From Hesseltinella vesiculosa (taxonomy: Eukaryota > Mucoromycota > Mucoromycetes > Mucorales > Cunninghamellaceae), in NCBI GenBank assembly GCA_002104935.1, contig MCGT01000046.1, positions 85,021 through 149,020 on the forward strand: 64,000 nucleotides of DNA, given 5' to 3'. Shown piece after piece: positions 1-12,323 of the stretch (position 1 is its first letter; the number at the start of each line of letters is the position of its first letter). Both the position numbers and the translations under genes were made by a program. The notes under the pieces were generated by a model. It worked only from the letters and a program-made list of their open reading frames with translations, ran no database searches and was not told the DNA's origin.

Positions 1-216
1 CTAAAGCTTGTTTTTGGTTGTTTTTTTTATTTATTCAATGTAAAGCTAACGGGTTGGGATATTCACAAACGAGGAAGTTCATATGTATGTACATATACCT
101 TTCAAGGAAGAGGAGAGGAGGAAAAAAAAAAAAGAAGAGAATTATGGGATGATAAACAAATGGGGTGGAATCAAATGGAATAAGAGGGGGATTTTTTTTG
201 GAGCAAACCGTGTTGC

Positions 217-573
217 TTATTTGGAAGAGGTGTACTTGGTGACGGCCTTGGTACCTTCAGAGACGGCGTGCTTGGCCAATTCACCAGGGAGGATCAAACG
301 AACAGCAGTTTGGATTTCACGGGAAGAGATGGTGGAACGCTTGTTGTAGGCAGCCAACTTGGAAGCTTCAGTGGCAATGCGTTCAAAGATGTCGTTGACA
401 AAGGAGTTCAAGATGGACATGGCCTTGTTGGAGATACCAGTATCAGGGTGGACTTGCTTCAACACCTTGTAGATGTAGGAGGAGTAGGTTTCCTTGCGGG
501 TGGCCTTTCTCTTCTTGTCGCCCTTGGCCTTCTTTTCGGTCGTCTTAGCAGGAGCTTTACCAGCGGGAGCCAT
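217..573 (-). CDS. H2B: Core histone H2B
   Basis: Histone H2B, 118 aa, one exon read leftward from the ATG at 573 to the TAA at 217. A short Lys/Ala-rich tail (about residues 1-27) precedes the histone fold, which contains the H2B block [20 protein letters not shown] and ends [13 protein letters not shown]. The C-terminal helix keeps the lysine region that is ubiquitinated in other fungi (family knowledge). It dimerises with H2A in the nucleosome. It is divergent to the H2A gene at 1057, with 483 bp between the start codons, so a shared, cell-cycle-controlled promoter is likely. A TATA-like element lies about 80 bp upstream of the ATG. The length is slightly below the yeast protein because the tail is short. 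Identity is certain. Confidence 0.98.
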   Translation of the reverse strand: MAPAGKAPAKTTEKKAKGDKKRKATRKETYSSYIYKVLKQVHPDTGISNKAMSILNSFVNDIFERIATEASKLAAYNKRSTISSREIQTAVRLILPGELAKHAVSEGTKAVTKYTSSK

Positions 574-651
574 TGTTAATGATTTGTGTTATTGTGAAGA
601 AAAAAGAAAAGAAAAAAAAGAAAGAGGGAAAAATGAGCTTTTTTAACTTTT

Positions 652-979
652 TTTATATACGGAGATTTGAGACTGGCAAAAAAAAAAAAAAAAAAAAAAA
701 ACACTGGAAAAAAAAAATCGCGAGCCCAGCCAAAAACGGTGTTTTTTCATCCTAGCAAAACGTTTGCAAATTGTTATGTAAAACGCGAAAATGACACGAA
801 CTATCGCGCAAACTCTACATTTTCTATTGATTTGTATAAAAAAACGAAAAAAAACTAACTTTTTTTTTTTTTTCTATCTTCAAGGCTTCTTGAGGATGAA
901 AAAAAAAAAAAAAAAAGTGTCAACTGACAAATTTTTTCATTGTCCGCCGGTCTTGGGCGGGAAGGAGGTTAGTATAAAA
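652..979. promoter_or_regulatory. Divergent H2B/H2A promoter
   Basis: The intergenic region carries a TATA-like box for each gene at mirrored distances. TATATAAA lies on the minus strand at 652-659, about 80 bp before the H2B ATG. TATAAAA lies on the plus strand at 973-979, about 84 bp before the H2A ATG. Between them, CGCGAAA at 784-790 matches the SCB (CRCGAAA) recognised by the yeast G1/S factor SBF (known family motif). The same heptamer occurs in the H4/H3 promoter. Its function here is inferred. The rest is dominated by A and T homopolymers. Confidence 0.55.
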
Positions 980-1056
980 AAAGGGCAGGTGAGTTTCAAC
1001 AGCCATTTTTTTTTTCCTTTCTTCAACTCTTTTTCTTTTAACAACTCATAACAATC

Positions 1057-1449
1057 ATGTCTGGTGGTAAATCTGGTGGTAAATCTGCAGCTGGTGCCAA
1101 GTCGCAAACCCGTTCTTCCAAGGCCGGTCTTCAATTCCCTGTTGGTCGTATCCATCGTCACTTGCGTAATGGCAACTATGCTCAACGTATCGGTGCTGGT
1201 GCTCCTGTTTACTTGGCTGCCGTGCTTGAATACTTGACTGCTGAAATCCTCGAATTGGCTGGTAACGCTGCCCGTGACAACAAGAAGTCCCGTATCATCC
1301 CCCGTCACTTGCAATTGGCCATCCGTAACGATGAAGAATTGAACAAGTTGCTTGGCCATGTCACCATCGCTCAAGGTGGTGTCCTCCCTAACATCCATGC
1401 CAACCTCTTGCCCTCCAAGTCCAAGAAGGGTGCTTCTCAAGAACTTTAA
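1057..1449 (+). CDS. H2A: Core histone H2A with C-terminal SQEL (H2A.X-type)
   Basis: Histone H2A, 130 aa, one exon. The tail is Gly/Ser/Lys-rich (about residues 1-18), and the fold contains the H2A hallmark [20 protein letters not shown] and the acidic-patch region around residues 56-92. The last four residues are SQEL, the SQ[E/D]-hydrophobic motif phosphorylated by ATM/ATR-type kinases at DNA breaks. As in yeast, the canonical fungal H2A therefore also serves as H2A.X (family knowledge). The gene is divergent to H2B and convergent to H4. The start is fixed by the conserved MSGGK beginning and a TATAAAA 84 bp upstream. Confidence 0.98.
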   Translation: MSGGKSGGKSAAGAKSQTRSSKAGLQFPVGRIHRHLRNGNYAQRIGAGAPVYLAAVLEYLTAEILELAGNAARDNKKSRIIPRHLQLAIRNDEELNKLLGHVTIAQGGVLPNIHANLLPSKSKKGASQEL

Positions 1450-2154
1450 ATTTCTCCATTTTTTTTTCCCTTTCAGTATCCCCCCTTTACCCCCCCTCCT
1501 CAAGTTATTTTTTTTTCATACGGTGATCACCCACTTACCTCATCCCTGCCTTCCAAGCACCAAACTCTCTCGTCTCTTTTACTATACATATCTCTGCGAC
1601 CCCTATATCTGCTTTATGTACATAGCGTCAAAAAATACATAATAAAAATCCCCTCTACGCTACCGCTTTTTAGTGGCAAGTTCATCTCAAAAAAAAAAAT
1701 GAAAACTTCAAAGTCGTCCAAAAGTCCCTTGTGTCTCGCAACTTTTTTTTTTCAAAAAATCCTCTGTAAAAAGCCCTCCAGCCTCTCTGGGACTCCCCTT
1801 TCCGCTTTTTGTGGCGCTGGATAGCACGGTTCACATGATCCTTTTGAGACAGAGTCCATCAAAAAAATGAGAGTGAAAACAAAAAGTCAACGAAAAAAAA
1901 TAGGGCGACAAGTCCAGCAAAACAAGAATAAAAGACTATTTTTTGAACGTCAAAGAAAATAGGGACGATTTATTCACTTGTTTTTTTGAAATTGTTATTT
2001 CTTATGTACAGAATATCAATGCTTTCCTAGCCATTAGGAGAAAAAAAAAAAAAGAGGGAGCTTTGGGGGATATGAGTTAGAGAGAAGAGAGTAAAAAAAG
2101 ATATGAAGGGGGTGATCATGGGTTGTTTTGGATTTAGAGAAGGCGGAAAAGAGC
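1450..2154. other. Intergenic, convergent 3' ends of H2A and H4
   Basis: About 700 bp of AT-rich sequence with many A and T homopolymers between the stop codons of H2A (plus) and H4 (minus). AATAAAA-like polyadenylation words occur at about 1640 and 1928. No gene, RNA or repeat was recognised. Confidence 0.6.
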
Positions 2155-2541
<387 letters not shown>

Positions 2542-2622
2542 TGTTATAAGTTGTTATTGAAGTGGGAAAAAAAAAATGTAAAGAAAAAGGAGAGCAAGAG
2601 GCGCTTTTTTGGCCTCCTCACT

Positions 2623-3085
2623 TTTTATAACCCATGGGACTCCGCCCCACCCCCGACGAAAAAAAAAATAGTCTGGAAAAAAAAAAAATTGCAGCTGAAA
2701 AAAAAAAAAAAAACGCGGTCCTCTGAAAAAAAAAAACTTGTAGTTTTTTTTTCATGATTTCCGTGGTCACACTCCTCTTTTTGGAAAGTATTTTTTATGG
2801 CTTGATGACTTTTTTGGACATATTTCCTTTTACTTGCTTTTGTTTGGTAATAAACATTATCCATCGTTGCCTCTTGTATACCAGAAAGCCTCTCCTTGGC
2901 ACATGCCTATTTCAAAGCAAAGTCTCGTGACAAAACCTAACCAGTATCCTGTGTATGGATTTCAGAGTCAGATAATGAAGACAAAAAAAAAAAAAAAACG
3001 CGAAAAGAAAAAAGGAAAAAAAAACATAGTCTCCTTCTGTGACACCGACAATCTTTTTTTTTTTTTTGGGTTCACAGCTTAAAAA
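2623..3085. promoter_or_regulatory. Divergent H4/H3 promoter
   Basis: TATAAAA on the minus strand at 2623-2629 serves H4. A weaker TTAAAAA at about 3079-3085 lies at the equivalent distance before H3. CGCGAAA at 2999-3005, directly after a long A run, repeats the SBF-like heptamer of the H2B/H2A promoter. This arrangement fits co-ordinated S-phase expression of the four histones. The elements are seen in the sequence; their function is inferred. Confidence 0.5.
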
Positions 3086-3099
3086 CGGAGTGTTGGTGA

Positions 3100-3567
<468 letters not shown>

Positions 3568-5131
3568 GTTTTTTTTTTTTATTTTTCATCATAACATATC
3601 CCCCTCTTTTTCCCATCTAATCCCTTTCCACTCTGTACAGTTTTCTCCTCATTTTTTCCTTCCTCCCTCATCAAGCTTCCTTTCACTTGTTTGTACCTAT
3701 TCCACAAAGGCTAGCAACATAAAATAAATCAAAAAAAAAATGAGCAAAAAAATACTCTTGTGTGAAAAAAAAAAAAAAAAGGTGCGTCTGTCTCCGTGTC
3801 AAATTTGAAAAAAAAAAAAAAAAAAAAACTCGCGTTCCAGCAAGTGGCAAAGTCCCTCGGAAAATAAATATTTTCAATGCCAAGCCATTGGCAAGGTTCC
3901 ACCGCCTTTTGATTAAACTGGTCAGGTGGAATACCATGTGATTCATGAATGGCAAAGCAAGTTCCATGATGACAATGAAAAGAGCAAGAAGCAGCAATTT
4001 TTTTTTGACTGTGCCTCGAGAAGTATTTTTTTTTATGCGCGTGACCCTCGTGGCCGCCAGAAACGGCAATTGGACAGATCTGCCGGAGTTACCTAATGTG
4101 GTAGCTCATGGCTTCTACATGACCAACTGTGCTTCCCATCTTTCACTTTCAATAGACATGCAATGTAAACGATGGACATCGTTGAGATTCATTCATTTTT
4201 TATATTCTCGTTCTTTTTTTTTTTTTTTTTTTTACGTGACGAACCCATGATGGATCACTACAACTTGTTTGATTTCGTTTTCTTGCTTGGTTCCTGTCAA
4301 CACCGCGCCTCACCCACTTTTTTTTTTTTTTTTTCCTCTTTTTTCATCGATGCTCGATATCACATTACCTGGCAGCTGACATCCTTGAATATACCGGCAA
4401 ATGTTGTCACCTGGACGAATCGAACTGGATGGCTTAATGACGTGAACGGGGCAATGTAGTCGTTTGCTTGTAAGGGTCCTTTGGTGTATGCTCTATCGCC
4501 ACCTTCTTATGTGAGAGCTTGTGCTTGACAACACTATCTCTGTAATATAATAACTGTATGAGATTCATTATCTCGGCTCCCTCCCCCTCCTTTTTTTTTT
4601 TTGGTTGGGAGGTGTCAAGCAGGATTGCATGCTGGTCGGAATTGCCGGTGGTCGCACTAAAAAATAAAGAAAAGGCGGTCATTTGTCTGATCTGCGCGTT
4701 AAAACCTTGGCGTATAGACCGCACGTCAATGACACAACCACTATAGAAAAGTCCTGCTCATGATGGCTCGTTCCTTGGAAAAGAAACGCTTCGAACCACA
4801 TCGGCAATCGGGTATACTATTACACCGAAAAATAGAGCCAAGGATAAGCCGTTTTTTCGCTGAACGGATCCGCCCCTCAACGCCAAGGGTACGGAAGGAG
4901 CATGCCGACGAGGACAGTCTGGTTCGATGCCTCGCAATGTGGCGGTTTGGCCAAAAAAAGCCACCCCACAGCGGAAACATCTTTCCCCAGCAGCAGCTGT
5001 TGTCAGCGCCCTGGGATGTGAATGGGCAAGCCCCCACTGTCACAAGAGCCGACCAGCTCTGCCCTGTCGACAGCCGTGGTTATTTCTTTTTGACATAGGC
5101 AGGCAGGTAGGGCATCGCGTCGCCGCTGCAC

Positions 5132-5163
<32 letters not shown>

Positions 5164-5246
5164 GCGTGCATCCATTTTTTTATTTGCCCGCTCCCTCTTT
5201 TTTCCTTCTTTTTTGTTCACACCATTGATCTTGATTAGTTGCATGG
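3568..5246. other. Intergenic: H3 3' end and RecQ upstream region
   Basis: About 1.7 kb without a recognisable gene. It contains repeated T and A homopolymers, including an uninterrupted run of 30 T at 5133-5162, about 85 bp before the RecQ start. Short open frames on both strands have no recognisable protein features. No tRNA or repeat family was seen. Confidence 0.6.
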
Positions 5247-8200
5247 ATGAAGGTGAATCATGAGCAGCATTTAGCTTGGTACCACCAGGCCATCCAACCT
5301 CATCTGTTCGGTCAAAGAAAGACCTACACTCGGTATGATCCTACCAAACCAACCGTGTTGACGAAACGGCCAGTGAAGCGCCCTATTACCGATCTTGTTG
5401 AGCCAGATGACGACAATGATACCCCACCAAACTCTGGACAATTCAACCAAAACGGCTCCACCATGAAACGGTCAAGAATGGATGAGCCTTGGCCCAACCA
5501 CACCGGCGACTTGACCCCTTTTTACCCATCTCCACAAGCGCGCGTTCAGCCTCCACCATCCGCCTCGCCTCACTTCCCGCTTGCCCATTCCCCCATCTCC
5601 ATTATAGACGATGACGATGAATTCCTGGGCGATGACGATGATATAGACTTTGCAAGCATGGACATTGATCAACTCCCTTCCTCTTCATTCAACCACCGCA
5701 CACCGATACCCACCACGTCTTCCTCATCCAACCGCCCCAACCGCCAGCGACCCTACCAGCCGGAGCCTATTGATTTGGAGGATGACATGTTTGATGACAG
5801 CTTGGTAAGGGATCCGGATGCTGCGTACCTTTCCTCTTCTCTGACCGACCCCTATGTTTTTCTCATAGATCGATGATGACAATGATAGCTTTATGAATCC
5901 GCCGTCATTGCTTCCTGTCCCAGCCGATAGACCGTCTTCTGACGACCTGGAAAGCCAGTTGGCTGACCTGAAGAAAAAGGAAAGCGAGATCCGTGCCACC
6001 ATGGGTGCCAAGCTGGCCGATGGCACCTACGATCCTCTGCAAATCACTGCCTGGGGCAAAGAGCTGTGAGTCCTTTTTTTTTTTTTTTTTTCTCCCCTCT
6101 TGTTGGCATTCACCACTGACTCTTTTTTCTCTCTCCCTCCCTCCCTACGCCCATCAGCGGAGATATCCAAGAAAAAGTCAAGTCTTTGGAACAAGCCAAG
6201 AAAGATCAGCCATTCAACGGGGATCAGATCGTCACACCAGCCCCAGCTCCATCAGCCACTACCAATCGTTCCTTGTATTTTAGTCGCAATAACAACGAAC
6301 CACCTGCACCACCACAGCCCGAGTATCCTTGGTCCAGCGAAGTGCGCCGTGTGCTCCGTCAAGTTTTCAAGCTGCAGGAATTCCGGCGCAACCAGCTCGA
6401 GGTCATCAATGCCACTCTGAATGGCGAAGACACATTTGTGCTGATGCCCACAGGTGGTGGAAAGAGCCTGTGCTACCAATTGCCTGCTTATGTTCAGCAA
6501 GGCAACCATGGTCACTTGCATCCTGGCGGTGTGACCCTGGTGGTGTCGCCTCTGTTGTCCTTGATGGAAGATCAGGTGCGCCACCTCCAAAACCTGGGCA
6601 TCCATGCAAAACTAATCAACGGCACCCTGGGCATCCATGAACGCCGCGAAGTGCTACAGCTGCTCGAAGCCTCGCCCCCACGCCTCCAGCTCATGTACGT
6701 CACGCCCGAAATGTTGACCCGGTCTAGCCATTTCAAGCGCATCATCGAGGGCCTCCATAGCCGCGGCCACCTGGCCCGCTTTGTCATTGACGAAGCCCAT
6801 TGTGTATCGCACTGGGGCCATGATTTTCGACCTGACTACAAAGACCTTGGCTCGCTCAAGCAACAATACCCAAACGTCCCCATGATCGCCCTGACCGCTA
6901 CAGCGAATCACCGAGTGCAAAAGGACATCACCACCAATCTCCACATGGAGAACAGCAAATGCTTCAAGCAAAGCTTTAACCGCCCCAACCTCAAGTAACG
7001 TCCTTCTTGGAAACAGAAAGCAGCGACTCACTCTCTTTCCTCCCCTCTCCCTCTCTTTCTTGTATTTTTTTTAGATATGACGTGATCAACAGTATGCCTC
7101 GGCTGACAGACCGCGTCACAGATATTTATCGATTCATCAACGCAAACTACCGGCACGAATGCGGGATCATCTATTGCGTGACGCGAAAGCAATGCGAAGA
7201 ACTTGCAGGCAAACTGCGTGAGCTCAGCATTGATGCGATCCACTATCACGCAGCACTCACACCAGAGGAGCGGTCGACAACCCAGCTGGACTGGCAGCAG
7301 GGTAAGACCAAGGTGATTGTGGCCACCATCGCGTTTGGCATGGGTATCGACAAGCCCGATGTGCGGTTCGTCATTCACTATACGATGCCCAGCTCTGTCG
7401 AAGGCTACTATCAAGAGACAGGACGTGCCGGTCGCGACGGCATGGAAGCGTCTTGTCGCATGTACTACAGTTTCGGGGATCGACGACTTCACGAAACGCT
7501 GATCAACAACAGCGAAGGTCCTGTGCAGCAAAAGAAACAGCAGCACGAAAATCTCAAGTTCATGGTGCAGTATTGCGAAAACCGCGAGGATTGCCGTCGC
7601 AAGCAAGTGCTGGCTTACTTTGGCGAGTCGTTTGATGCGCATCAATGCCGTCAGCAACCTCAAACCATGTGCGATGTTTGTCACAAGAATGATGGCCGTC
7701 CCGTGCAGAAAACCGACGTCTCCCAAGGCGCCAGGACGCTGCTGCAGTTGGTTCAGGCGGTTGTGGCCGCCGCCGAACGTGTATCATTGGTGCAGCTGGC
7801 CGAAGTCTTCCGAGGCTCGGCCAAGCAAGAGTACATTCGTCGAAACTTCCATACGCTCGCTGGCTACAAGATGGGCAAGGACTGGTCTACCGACGATGTC
7901 ACTCGCCTCGCCCAACATCTACTCATCATCCAAGCCCTGGAAGAATACAGTGTCGTCAACAACCGCGGTTTCACCAATGCCTATGTCACTCTAGGCCCTC
8001 GCGCCGATAGCATTCTCCAAGGTTGTGAACGCGTCGAACTCAGTGGTGAATTTGGCAGGGTAAAAAAAAAAAAAAAATAGAAGAGGGCACGGTGAAAGAT
8101 CTGACTTTTTTTTTTTAGCCCATCCCATCTCGCGCACCTAATACCAACCAACAGAATCCACGTCAACGACAGAACAACCGTAATGGTTATCAAGCAAACC

Positions 8201-8733
8201 AACACGCTTATCAACAGTCTTACCAACAAAACCAACACACCATCCGCCTTCAAAACTATCGGTATTCATCTACCACAGCCCCTTCACCCTCCCATGGCCA
8301 CAGTCAAGGCAGCAACGCTAGAAATCCATCCACCCCATCCCGTCTGTCGGCGCTGGCACCTTCAACCCGACCCAGCACGCCTTCCTACACCTATTCCGAT
8401 TCTCATCGCTCGTCCTTGTCCGACCCGAATCGAAGGATACAAATGCAATGTTTGCTGGAGATGCAAGAATGCCGGAAAAAAGTAAACCCCGGAAAAGAGA
8501 GCAGCGATTGGACAGAGGGTTTTAACCGTGGCTTTTAGGTGTGTAGTCAATTTCGATTCCAGGATGTCACCAATATATTCCCTGATAATGACCTGAAAAA
8601 ACTAGCTCATCGTATGCCTGCGACCGAGCGAGCGTTTTGTGATCTGATGGGCATCAACCAAGAAAAATTCAAGCGCCATGGCACCTATTTCCTGGATATC
8701 TGCAAAAAATATGCTGCTCAGTTGACTCACTAA
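5247..8733 (+). CDS. SGS1: RecQ-family DNA helicase, BLM/Sgs1 type
   Basis: Predicted 1,044-aa 3'-5' DNA helicase for recombination intermediates and stalled forks; BLM/Sgs1 orthologues act with Top3-Rmi1 (family knowledge). Six exons: 5247-5804, 5869-6065, 6158-6994, 7075-8059, 8119-8481, 8539-8733. The first ~290 residues are acidic and low-complexity. The helicase core has Walker A TGGGKS near residue 351, DEAH near 463 ([19 protein letters not shown]) and the late motif [10 protein letters not shown]. Then come the RecQ zinc site (Cys-rich, ending MCDVC), a winged-helix region, a Gln/Ser/Pro-rich linker and a C-terminal HRDC domain, which marks the BLM class. An out-of-frame ATG at 5243 overlaps the chosen start and stops after six codons, so the true start is slightly uncertain. 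Confidence 0.93.
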
Positions 8734-9683
8734 GATCTCCTTGCCAATACCATCCGCCCTCCATGGCTGGGCCATTAATAAAGCGTCTTTGCAAGATTTG
8801 GTTCGTTGGGTGTTCTGGGAAAATTTTTTTTTTTTCATTACTTTGCCACTTTGTCATTTTTTTTTTTTTTTTTGTGGAGGCGTGATGTAATCTGAAAGGA
8901 CCCATGAAATGAAGATGTCGTCTGATTTGTTCTACCTTGGTCCAAAGTTCTGGAGAGTTTTGAAGGCTCCATGGATCTCACACTTTTTTTTTTCTTTATC
9001 CTATCTAAACTGCCTTTTTCGCAACAAGAATTCCCACAGGAAAAAAGAATGCCAATGGCAATAAGCTTCCCCACAAATTCCAAATTATCCCAAGCTGGGA
9101 AAACGGGCGAGTGACCCCACCCCCTCTTCACCTCTAGTGTTTTACCCAAATCGAGTGCATCCCTACCTGCGTCCATCGAGTGGGATCACATCCAACTTTC
9201 TTGGTTCCTGTTCGAAAACGCAAGGTGAGGATTTGTCAAGGAGGATTCTAGAATCACTCATCATCCATGTATTAAGGTTCATAGGCTTTTCGTACCACTT
9301 TTTCGTAACGGGGTTTGCTTGGCGAATGATTCACCAGTCCCTCCATTTGCTTTTGGCATGCTCCGAGGCAGGGTATTAATTTCCTTTCCTATTTTCTCTT
9401 TCCTTTCATTTCTCGCCCTTGACAAACATTTCAAAAAAAAAAAGGGGAATGGAAACATGGAAAGCATGTGACGTCTAAGCATTTGCTTTGATTTCTCACC
9501 AGTGTTGAACCTTAGAGGGGAAAACATCTGCTTTTGGAAGATTAGCCAATTGAGTTGGCGGGGAATTCAAAGCGGTGCAGAATCAATGAAATTTATGCAC
9601 CATGAAAAAAAAAGGAGGATTTTCTCTTCTTTTCTTTCTCTTCTTCTTTTTCTTTCCATCCTGTTATCTTGCCTCTCTTTGTC
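8734..9683. other. Intergenic between RecQ and Jen-type transporter
   Basis: About 950 bp, tandem genes on either side. Contains A/T homopolymers and short non-conserved frames only. It should hold the RecQ terminator and the transporter promoter; no specific site was recognised. Confidence 0.6.
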
Positions 9684-11850
9684 ATGTCAGAAGAAGCACC
9701 AAAAGTCGAGGTGGCTCATCATGAACAACTCACCGAAGAGAAACCTGGCTATCTTAAAAGCGTTTGGTTGGACTGGAAGCAATCCACCATCAAGAAACCA
9801 GAGAAACCTGTCAGCATATGGAAAATCCTCAAAAGCCTCAATCGTCGTCAATGGCTCACGTTCATTGCAGGTATAAAGTCATTATATTTAGACACAAACA
9901 AACAAATCTCACTTGGGAAGTTTTCTTTAGCTTTCCTTGGTTGGACCTTGGATGCCTTTGATTATTTCTCAGTCACTCTCACTACTACGCAAATCGGTAA
10001 CAGATAACGAATCCTTTTTTGTTACCTGCTGATCCTTTTTGTTCATGGTGATCTATAGCTGAAGAATTTGGAGTGACGGTGGCGCAAGTGACCAGTACGC
10101 CTACAAAAATGGAAGATTTTTTTTTTTTTTCTTTGTCTAACCCTACCCATTTTTCTTTGTTCACCCAAATTAGGCGCGATCACTACCACACTGGTACAGT
10201 CTGAGAAAATAGGATGCCGCTTACTTTTTTTTTTTTTTAGATGCTTCGATCTGTGGGTGCTCTTATTTTTGGTAAAAAACCTATGCATAGGGAGAATCCG
10301 AAGATGCAGTGGCTGATCTTTATTTGTTGCGTAGGTGCTCTTGCCGATAGGTTCGGTCGACGCTGGCCTTTGATTATCGATATCATTTTGTTCTCTCTGA
10401 TTAATATGGCCAGTGGGTTTGCTCCCAACTTGCAAACCTTTGTTGGTCTTCGAGCAGTCTTTGGCATTTGCATGGGTAAAAAAAAAAAAAAGAAATGACT
10501 GGCATTATGCAATAATCGTGTAACTCAGCACCCTTTTTTCCTTTTTAGGTGGCGAATGGGTATGACACTTATTACCTTCTTTATGACTGCCATGACAGAA
10601 GGACCCATCTTTTTCTTTTTTATTTCAGGGCTTGGGTGCCAGTTTAGCTTTGGAAACGTTACCAGTGGAAGCTCGAGGCCTCTTTTCTGGGATTTTCCAA
10701 GAAGGTTATGCTTGTGGTTACTTGTTGGCTGTGCTGGTCAGTTATGCTATTTTGAGTAATGGAGCGTCCTGGCGTATTCTGTATTGGGTGGGATCTGCGT
10801 TTGCCCTGCTCGCTATTTTTATCCGCTTCTTTGTACCTGAATCCGACGTGTATTTGGAACAACAAAAAGCCCGCAAGGTGCTGAGCCGGTCGGTGTGGCA
10901 AGAAGCTTGGTTGGCCGTCAAACACCATTGGGCTCGCTTAGTCTACATGGTGGTATTGATGTCCTTTTTCAATTTCTTCTCGCACGGTTCGCAAGATTTG
11001 TACCCAACCTTCCTGACCGCCCAGCTGGGTTACTCCCAGTCGCAAAAGACCGTCACCGCTGTCATTTACAACGTCGGGGCCATTGTCGGTGGCATCCTCT
11101 TTGGTTACCTGTCCAACTATCTCGGCCGACGTTTCATCATGGCTGTCTGTGCCATCGGTGCTGGTGCATTTGTAAGCTTGTTGCCTTGCCACCTTTCTTG
11201 TTCCTCACTTTTTCCCTCTTCCACAGATCCCCCTGTGGGCCTTTGGCCCCTCGATCCAATCCCTTCAGTTTGGTGCCTTTATGATGCAATTCTTTGTGCA
11301 AGGAGGGTGGGGGGTTGTACCGGCCTACTTGAATGAAATCTCGCCTCCTGCTTTCCGCGGTCTGCTGCCTGGCCTGGCCTATCAATTGGGTAACTTGGTA
11401 AGCAAAGCAAAAAGCACCGTTGCCCATGACCTCTAACCATTTTTTTTTTTTCATCTTTTCAGGTGAGCGCTGCCAGTGCCCAAATTGAAGCCACCATCTC
11501 GGAGCACTACCCCGTCACCAGTCCTACCGGCAAACAAGTGAACGACTATGCCTTGACCCAAGCCATCTTTATGGGTTGTGTATGTGGTTGTCTCTTGATC
11601 ACCGGTAAAAAAAAATGAACCGTTGTCTTTTCCTAGCTCATCCTTTTTTCCCCAAGTGATCTTTGGCATGGAAATGCGCAACCGTGACTTTATGGAGGAT
11701 TTGATCGAGGACGAACATGGCAAGAATGCAATCGGGATCCAAGACATCGAGACAGACCAGGTGGAAGCTGGTCAAGCTGGGGCTAGCGGTGAAAAGGAAG
11801 GGGTGGATGCCATTGAAGACAAGCACGATGTCTCCGACCCTGCCAAATAA
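9684..11850 (+). CDS. JEN1: Jen-family monocarboxylate/dicarboxylate:H+ symporter (MFS)
   Basis: Predicted 513-aa plasma-membrane permease of the Jen family (lactate, pyruvate or dicarboxylate uptake in other fungi). The key evidence is NFFSHGSQDLYPT at residues 279-291, matching the Jen signature NxxS/THxS/TQDxxxT, plus the MFS loop LADRFGRRWP and GGEWGLGASLALE. About 12 hydrophobic segments and charged cytosolic ends. Eleven exons: 9684-9870, 9931-9996, 10059-10094, 10174-10193, 10241-10271, 10335-10475, 10549-10559, 10629-11171, 11227-11397, 11463-11604, 11657-11850. Exons of 36, 20, 31 and 11 nt are required to keep frame and family sequence. The start at 9684 (MSEEAPK) is the first in-frame ATG. 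The exact substrate cannot be told from sequence. Confidence 0.92.
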
Positions 11851-12323
11851 AAAAAATTGGCTATTCCTCACCATACCGACCCTTTTCTGTATTCTATACT
11901 AATGCCCTGTCATTTGAAATAAATCTAAACTGTAATCTTGCTCGCATGGCTACCCCCCTGATTTACACAAGGAAAAAATGAGTGAACACCTGCCGTTCAT
12001 TGTCTCTTCCCCCTTTTTTCTTCGTTCCCCTTCTGTTTGACCACCGCAGCGACATCGACTGGCCAATGCCGACGATGCCCTTCCATCATTCGCGGCGCAG
12101 ACGTCATGGCGTCATGCCAGAAAGCTTGTGACCATGCACAAGAGCCTCTGATTTTTTGGTCTTTCCGCCATCGTTTATTTTGAGCCGTGAATAATTTTTT
12201 TTAGGAGCTCTATTTTTTTTTTTTTTTTTTGCTTCCCCTTTTTATTCACGCTCCTTCTCATCACTCTCAGCTACCTCGACCTATCCCACCCTCATCCCAT
12301 ACCAAACTATCTGTCCATTGTCT
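11851..12323. other. Intergenic before the F-box cluster
   Basis: About 470 bp. An AATAAA-like word near 11918 probably belongs to the transporter 3' end. A 17-nt T run lies about 100 bp before the next ATG. No gene seen. Confidence 0.6.

Noticed and set aside
937..1503. 188-codon minus-strand frame across H2A
   Set aside because: Mirror frame of the highly biased H2A coding sequence; no independent protein features.
8060..8118. Early stop in RecQ after the Lys run near 8090
   Set aside because: The stop lies in an intron (gtaaaa...tttttag); splicing continues into the linker and HRDC domain.
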